Origin: Podospora pseudocomata
Taxonomy: Eukaryota > Ascomycota > Sordariomycetes > Sordariales > Podosporaceae
Direction: 5' to 3'
NCBI RefSeq assembly: GCF_035222375.1
Contig: NW_026946363.1
Location: 5,766,001 to 5,830,000 of the forward strand
Length of the DNA: 64,000 bases
Within the stretch, counting starts at the first letter, position 1. Every line of letters starts with the position of its first letter. The notes beneath the pieces are model-generated. The model searched no databases and had not been told where the DNA came from. It saw only the letters and a program-made list of their open reading frames with translations. Below are positions 57,940-64,000 of the stretch, one piece after another. Position numbers and translations under genes: made by a program.

Positions 57940-60900
57940 TTAGGAGTTGAGCGTCTTGATCATCATACTGATCTTCCGCTTGTCGGTAACCATGAGAGCC
58001 CGGTTATCGAAAGCAGTGCTGATGGCCTCCACCACCTTGTGGAAGCTGCTGGCGGCGCCCTTCTCCTGTGTGAACCGAGCAATGCAGAGCTGGTTTCGCT
58101 TCCCGTGCTCAATGACGGTCATGAGCTCGATGGCAAAAGATACTTCCTTGAGGTTGAGATCTAATGACGGAGGGGTGATCAGCAAGCGGACCTCACAAAC
58201 AATGGGAAGAAAACCTACAGTTCTTGGCAGCGACACGGGCAAAGATGATGTTGCGCTCCTTGTCAACCTCGATATCCTTGATGCCATACTTGCGCCAGTC
58301 ACGAAGCAAGATCGCCATCTCCTGACGCGCGCGCCGCTTGGGGATGGCAAAGCAAAGATATCGCATGGCCGGCTTGACCCTGAATAGCCGTGCCAGCCAG
58401 TTCTGCTGCACCTCAATCTTACGGCCACCCCCATCGCTCTCAGACCAGACACTTTGAGCGGCCATACTGTTGTGCTTCTCCTTAGATCTCTTCTGAGACC
58501 TGCCGTCTTCGTGGACGTGCACATCTTCAAACTCGGAATCTATCATGGCAAAGCAAAGTTAGCATGTCACAGCTGAAGACATAGCACAGCGTCTTCTTCT
58601 CACCTCCAATAGACATCTTCGGCCCATCCTTGTTGCTCTTCCAGAACGACAAACCAAACGCCTTCTTCTTCTGAGCGCGCGATGCCGCAGGCTCGTCGAT
58701 GGAATACGAGACAGGCCTGCTGGGCCCGCTAGCCTCCGAACCGGCGTATTCCTCGCCGTGCTGGGGGAACGTCCCGGTGGTGGGGGTAACGGCAGGGCTG
58801 TTTCCATCCTTGGAGGCGCGTTTGAACCAAGATGACACCCTGTTCTTGGGCTGCGCACCAACGCCATTCTCTGTATTGTCAACCGAACGGGTCGGTTGAT
58901 GACCCGAGTAGGATGCATGTCTTCGTGACTCCTGAACAGTGGTAGGGCGTTCGTTCTTGGTTGGATGGAGAGATAGCTTGCGGACGTTGAGCGGCCGCGG
59001 GACCGCAGCCGGATCGCCACCTTCTACCGCCGTTGGCGAGTTCACCACCCGAATGGTGTTCTCAGCCCGGGACAAATAATCCAGCCCTCTGTTCTTAACA
59101 CGAGCTGGGGTTTCCGCAGGGACAGCCTCCGGGCTGCTCTCATAAATAGATGGAAGCGGGTTGACTGTCTTCACTGAGCGGTTGTGAATCGGATCTGACA
59201 CCACCCGACGATCAGGAAGATGAATGCTTGAGCCAGGGTCAAGGAGTGAGACTTTATGCGTTACAGGCGCAACCTCCAGACTCTGCTTGCGGATTGACAG
59301 AGGAGAGACGGTGGATCGGGACGGAACTGGAGGCAATGGTCTGCTATACTCTCGCTGGTTACTCGCAAACGAGCGCGGACCAGCAAGCGACGACTGCGAC
59401 ATTTGCGCAAAAGACGAATCAGCCAAAGAAAAGCTCAAGTGGCTCCCTTCACGGCTCTGAAGTAACGTCTCGCTGGGCGCTGACACGAGGAGTGAGCTAC
59501 CGAAGGCTTCGTCAATGTCTCGGGCAATCGAGGTATGAAACTGTTTGAGTTCTTCGCCCCAAAGCACCCTCTCCTCCTTCTTGTTGTTATTGACGTCAGC
59601 CATAGACACGGTGGTCATAGGCCCTGGGGTCTTGGTGGCTTTCCGTGGTGAGTAGGCATCGCGGTCGTATGTCGTGTTGTCGCCCGCAATGCTAGCTGGG
59701 GCAGCCACAGAACCATGTCGGCTTCCCTGATACTTCTGACCTTTGCGGACTGCTGAGAAGTCAACCCCACGCCTGGAGAGCCTGCTGCTGACACGAACTC
59801 TCGGGGTGCTGTGGTGGCTATGAATTGAGCCCATGGAGCCCCGAGGGGTTCGCAGACGACCGGCTGTTGTCGCGGTCCGTTGCGAAGGGTTTCGAAGCTG
59901 GTGTCGCACCGAACCACCCTTGGACCTGTATGAACGATACGAGTGCGAGACAGTGGTGGGAGAACGTCCGATGCCATCCTGAGAGCCATTGCGGTGAACT
60001 ATAATCTTGGCGTGACTGGCGTACGGGACAGAATGGAACACCCGGGACGCATTGTAAGGATCATAGCTGCGTATTGTGCCCGTTTCGTCCTTGTCTGCTT
60101 TCCCCGGCACATTCGAGATGACTGTGAACTTTGACACTGCTCGTTTCTGACCGTATCGCCCTGGCTGGGTAAACTCGCAAGTGGAGATGCGTTTGCCCCA
60201 GTTGGGAGGCTTGAGGTGATGATAATCGCTCTTCGAGATGGGTACGTTGTTGTTGTAGTTTTCCAACTGGACTTCACGGTGATTATAGAGCAGGTGATAG
60301 AACAGTTTCTGGTCGTTCGGTCTGCCGGAATGATTAGTTCCCTGCGTTGTCACCGCAATAAAGGCAGGAGAACTTACTTTTCCTGGGCCAACTTGAGCTT
60401 GAGCTCAGCTTCGGGGTACGCGTGCCAGAGCGCCTTGAGCTGTCTCAGAATCTGAATGTCCACCTCCGCCTCAGGGATGGACGAGACATTGCGTTTCTGC
60501 AAACCTGATTGCTGGCGCTGTTCCCACTCGAAGCATTGTGGAATATCGGGGTACTTGAGGATGAGCGGGTGCTGCCACATCTGGGCCATGGTGATACGAT
60601 TCGCAGGCTGGGGCACCAGCATCCTCCGGATCAGATCCTGAGCTTCCCTGCTCAAATGCGGGGGCATGCGGTACTCGGCGCGTTTGGCCTTTTGAATCAT
60701 GACACCAAGGTCGTCGTCATCAAACGGCAAATAGCCAGCAAGCATGACGAACAGGATGACGCCCATGCTCCAAATGTCGACCGCTGAGCCTTTGTAGGCC
60801 TGGTGTCGAAGCAACTCGGGAGCCGCATAGTGAGGACTTCCACAGGCCGTTGTGAGCTGATGGTGTTGGCTTTGTTGCAAAGCCGCCATCCCAAAGTCTG

Positions 60901-61831
60901 CAATTTTGACCTGACCACTGCTGTGAAGCAGAATGTTCTCCGGCTTGAGATCTCGGTGGCAGATGTTCAATGAATGGCAGTAATCCAACGCACTCATGAT
61001 CTGGCGGAAGTAAAAGACGACCTCCCATTCACGTAGAGCACCAACGGAGCGGATAAACTCGAACATGTCGCCTTTTTCAACAAATTCGGTGACCATGTAG
61101 CTAGTAAGGAGCATCGAGTTTAGTCCACAATTCGAGCACGCACGGGGTATGCTGACTTACATCTCCGACCTGTTCTCCCATATGTCAAGCAGTTTGATAA
61201 TGTTTGGATGCTCGATGAGCTTAAGGACGGCAATTTCGCGCTCGATAGCTATCGGCATTCGACGAAGACCGCCTTCCGCATCGGTTTGGGGAGTTCGATA
61301 TTCGAGCCGGTCAAGATTCGCCAGACTACCCGACTGGTTGATGAAGGCGGTGCTTTTGGACAAAATCTTGATGGCCACCAATTGGCCAGTAACACGGTGA
61401 CGTGCGAGACGAACACGCGCCGAAGTCCCCTTGCCTAAAGTCTTGCCCAGCTGCCAAGGTCCAATGTGTGTCTTGAGCTGTCTTGTGGTGGAGGCATTGG
61501 AAGAAACATTGGAAAACTGAGAGATGCGCCGGGCGGCTTCGAGGTCGACTTCCTGAGAAACAGCTGAAAGATGCTGATTGACTGGCGCAGGCCGTTCTAC
61601 TGCAACTGGTCGATCTGATGTGCCTTTCGTCTGACGCTCGACTTGATGACTTGTACCGGCGACAACAGATGTTGACGAGCCTCTGACAACCTTCTTGGAC
61701 CTCAATACGTAGTTCTCATCATTGCCTTTGTGATGGGAACGCGCCGTGCTGACGACGGTTGTATTGTTGACTCGCTTGGTCGTGTCAGCGAGCGGCTGGC
61801 GGCCATGTCGCGAGTTGCTGTGCCTATCCAT
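57940..61831 (-). CDS. Gin4/Hsl1-type (Nim1-related) Ser/Thr protein kinase
   Basis: Cell-cycle and septin-associated kinase family (yeast Gin4, Kcc4, Hsl1; fission yeast Cdr2/Cdr1). Exons 61831-61161, 61100-60378, 60321-58604, 58539-58219, 58160-57940 (introns 60, 56, 64 and 58 nt) join in frame to 1217 aa. Kinase domain about 125-400: glycine loop GKGTSARV, catalytic Lys155 (VAIKIL), HRDLKPEN with Asp274, DFG with Asp292, APE near Glu319; all catalytic residues present. A ~30-residue insertion between beta-3 and helix C (SLANLDRLEYRT region) is typical of fungal members. The middle is long and disordered (Ser/Arg/Pro). The C-terminus (exons 4-5, from RKIEVQQNWLARLFRVKP onward) looks like a fungal KA1 membrane/septin-binding domain. 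Which of Gin4, Kcc4 or Hsl1 it matches best needs a phylogeny. Confidence 0.9.
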
Positions 61832-63339
61832 GATTGACGGGAAGGAGGGCGGATCAGTACATGGTCCGATGCAGAAAGGACTGTAAGAAGCAAATCGACG
61901 ATCGGATGGTTGGAAAGTTGCACTGATAGTGAAGGAGTCGGTTGGAAGATGTAACCTCGGGAATTAGAAGCTGTAAATGAATTAACGAGTGGTGTTGAGG
62001 TCCAACTGGCGATGGAAGGAAAGAGACACAAAAATGAGTGTGTAAGAAGCTAAACGACTGTGGTGGTGGTGGTGGTGGTGGTGGTGGTGGTGCGAAGGTC
62101 AGCACTGCCCGGCGACGATCTGGAGAGAGAAGGAGAGTGGGAGTTGGGGTCGGTGGGCGGAGTTTGATAGATACAGCGAGTGGAATGGCGGGGAGTGAAA
62201 AGCGTGGGGCCTGAGGGAAGGGTAGGAGCGAGAGAAAGCTTGCATAGCAACCAGCTTTGTTGTGATCTAAACAAAACAACCCGCTGCAACAGAGTCGCTG
62301 CCGGGCTCGCGTGGGCCTGAAAAACCAGTGCTCCAATGGGGCTGGCCAGTAAGATGGAAACGCGATATGACATGGAACCATACAGTGCATTTTACGGCTT
62401 TGCTCGTCGTCACCTACTATGCAAGGGGAAGCTCGGTATCTCGAGTTGTCGAGCTGAAGGCATTCGGAAATCAAGACCCTTGGGGTGTTTTCTGCCAGGA
62501 TCCAACAGTACACGCTCTTGTGTGCTGGCATCAACTACCCATATGAGTAGTTTATCGATGATAACACGCATGTACCCAGTATGAGAGAATCCTCTGTGTT
62601 GTCTGTACCGGTATATCTCAGTGTTGGTGTGGAAGAGTGTGAGGAATGCAGCAGAAGCATGGTGTTTTGTTTTTATGTGTGATGGAATTCCAGACAAAAC
62701 TGGTTGTGCCAAGTATTCTGGCCCCAAAACACGATCCCGGAACCACTTCTTCATGCCGATACATCTAAAACTACTGATCTGATCCATGATACATAATATC
62801 TATCTACCCATGGTGAGAACCTCTGGTCCCCGGCAAAGGGGCTCCTTTATTCTTTCGAGCCTACACTTGTCATCATGAGATTCAAAATGATACACCCATA
62901 TTTTGTACTGTCCCGAACAGTTGTACTGTAACAGATCGAAATTTCATGGCCACTCGTACTCGAAAATCCGCCCACCTTGTCGTTCTCCTTCGTTGATAGC
63001 AGCTGTGATGTTGAACTTGGGAACAGCCAAATATAATATCTTACCTAAGCAACAGCAGTTGCATTGGGCGAGCTTGGACGACACTGACAGCCTCTTGTTC
63101 GCAGTGCACGGACTTGGGTATGGATTGCAGTTCCACCTTTGAGTTTACCAATTAACCCCAACCCCACCACGCGCTGCAGCGAACGCGACGCGTTCTCAAC
63201 CTCTTGAAGGTCCCGCTGTAACGACGAAAAGGCGTGCATATTCCTTGTGGATTTTGGTCTTTCAAATCACCCTCTTTCTCAGAAGAATCTTTGACGGAAA
63301 GCGATTTACCCAGTCCATTTACACCTTGGCTTGGGCGAA
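61832..63339. other. divergent promoter region, kinase / SMC5
   Basis: 1.5 kb between two genes read away from each other. No plausible ORF. A TGG array at 62061-62092 lies about 230 nt upstream of the kinase ATG. No MluI cell-cycle box or other recognised element was found by eye. Confidence 0.55.
62061..62092. repeat. (TGG)n trinucleotide array
   Basis: About 10.7 TGG units, reading CCA on the kinase sense strand, probably within its 5' leader or promoter. Confidence 0.95.
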
Positions 63340-64000
63340 ATGGCGCCCACGACCTCGCTGAAAAGAGCTGCCCCAGATGATGCTGACGACTACAGCTTCC
63401 TACGACGAAGAGGGGGAGATGGGCCACGGGCTTATCACGATAATGACACTACCGCGAACGAATCAGCAAGTACATTTCAACCGGGTGCAATTGTGCGAGT
63501 GAAATTACGCAACTTCGTTACCTATTCCGAAGCCGAATTCTCTCTCGGGCCTAACTTGAATATGGTTATTGGGCCAAACGGCACAGGGAAAAGTTCGCTG
63601 GTCTGTGCCATTTGCTTGGGACTTGGTTATCCACCGAACGTACTGGGGAGGGCGAGTGCTTTTGGCGACTTCGTCAAGCACGGCAACGATGAGGCGGAAC
63701 TCGAGGTTGAGCTACAGCGGAAGGCTGAAGATGCCGAGAACTATGTCATTGGGCTTGTCATCAGGCGCGAGGATAATAGTCGGAAGTTCACTATCAATGG
63801 AAGCCGTTCCACCCTCAAGGATGTTCAGAAGCTTATGCGGAGCCTTCGTATCCAGATCGACAACCTATGTCAGTTCCTACCACAGGACAAGGTGGCGGAG
63901 TTTGCTGGGTTGACTCCGGTAGAGCTGTTGGAGAAGACTCTGCATGCCGCCGCGCCACAGGATATGATTGTGTGGCAGCAGGAATTGAAACAGGGATTCA
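63340..64000 (+). CDS. smc5: SMC5, structural maintenance of chromosomes protein 5 (3' partial)
   Basis: ATPase core of the Smc5/6 complex (DNA repair, replication-fork and rDNA stability). The ATG at 63340 opens a frame that runs uninterrupted to the window end (220 codons visible; the full family length is about 1,100). After a ~50-residue hydrophilic N-terminus come VKLRNFVTYSEAEFSLGPNL and the Walker A loop GPNGTGKSS (the SMC5-specific Thr). Then CLGLGYPPNVLGRASAFGDF and the SMC5 hallmark IDNLCQFLPQDKVAEFAGL, which separates SMC5 from SMC6 and the other SMCs. The coiled coil, hinge and Walker B lie beyond the window. No intron is seen in the visible part. Confidence 0.95.
   Translation, partial: MAPTTSLKRAAPDDADDYSFLRRRGGDGPRAYHDNDTTANESASTFQPGAIVRVKLRNFVTYSEAEFSLGPNLNMVIGPNGTGKSSLVCAICLGLGYPPNVLGRASAFGDFVKHGNDEAELEVELQRKAEDAENYVIGLVIRREDNSRKFTINGSRSTLKDVQKLMRSLRIQIDNLCQFLPQDKVAEFAGLTPVELLEKTLHAAAPQDMIVWQQELKQGF

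Overview
This is nuclear DNA of a filamentous ascomycete, most likely a sordariomycete and probably Sordariales. The pointers are short introns of about 50-120 nt with fungal splice signals (GTRNGT at the 5' end, a CTAAC/CTGAC-like branch site, YAG at the 3' end), a NIT2/AreA-type GATA factor ending in the conserved WEWLTMSL, a Pls1-type tetraspanin, a peroxisomal malate synthase ending in AKL, and long gene-poor spacers full of simple repeats. I recognise no transposon, tRNA, rRNA or CRISPR array. Coordinates of spliced genes run from start codon to stop codon; exon limits are in the evidence text and were derived by eye from splice consensus and reading frame.

Layout, left to right: the 3' part of nit-2 (+, cut by the window start); an Msc7-like membrane-anchored aldehyde dehydrogenase (-); a Dnf1/DnfA-type P4-ATPase flippase (-); a putative CANIN-domain (SLF2/Nse6-like) protein with an N-terminal PCNA-box-like motif (+); V-ATPase subunit E (-); a NIPA-type Mg2+ transporter (+); tetraspanin Pls1 (-); the MADS-box factor Mcm1 (+); a Ctr copper transporter (-); a C2H2/C2HC zinc-finger regulator (-); then about 10.4 kb with no convincing protein gene; malate synthase (-); fumarase (-); a Gin4/Hsl1-type cell-cycle kinase (-); and the start of SMC5 (+, cut by the window end).

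Functional themes. Malate synthase and fumarase are tandem neighbours and both make malate (glyoxylate cycle and TCA cycle). SMC5 and the putative CANIN protein would both belong to the Smc5/6 genome-stability machinery, although they lie about 48 kb apart here. SMC5 and the Gin4/Hsl1 kinase face away from each other across a 1.5 kb shared upstream region. Three regulators (nit-2, mcm1, the zinc-finger gene) sit beside the largest spacers. The flippase, V-ATPase E, Mg2+ and Cu+ transporters and the tetraspanin are ordinary membrane housekeeping or developmental genes. Nothing here forms an obvious biosynthetic or defence cluster. The most unusual items are the PIP-box/CANIN combination and the long repeat-rich spacer at 40.7-51.1 kb.
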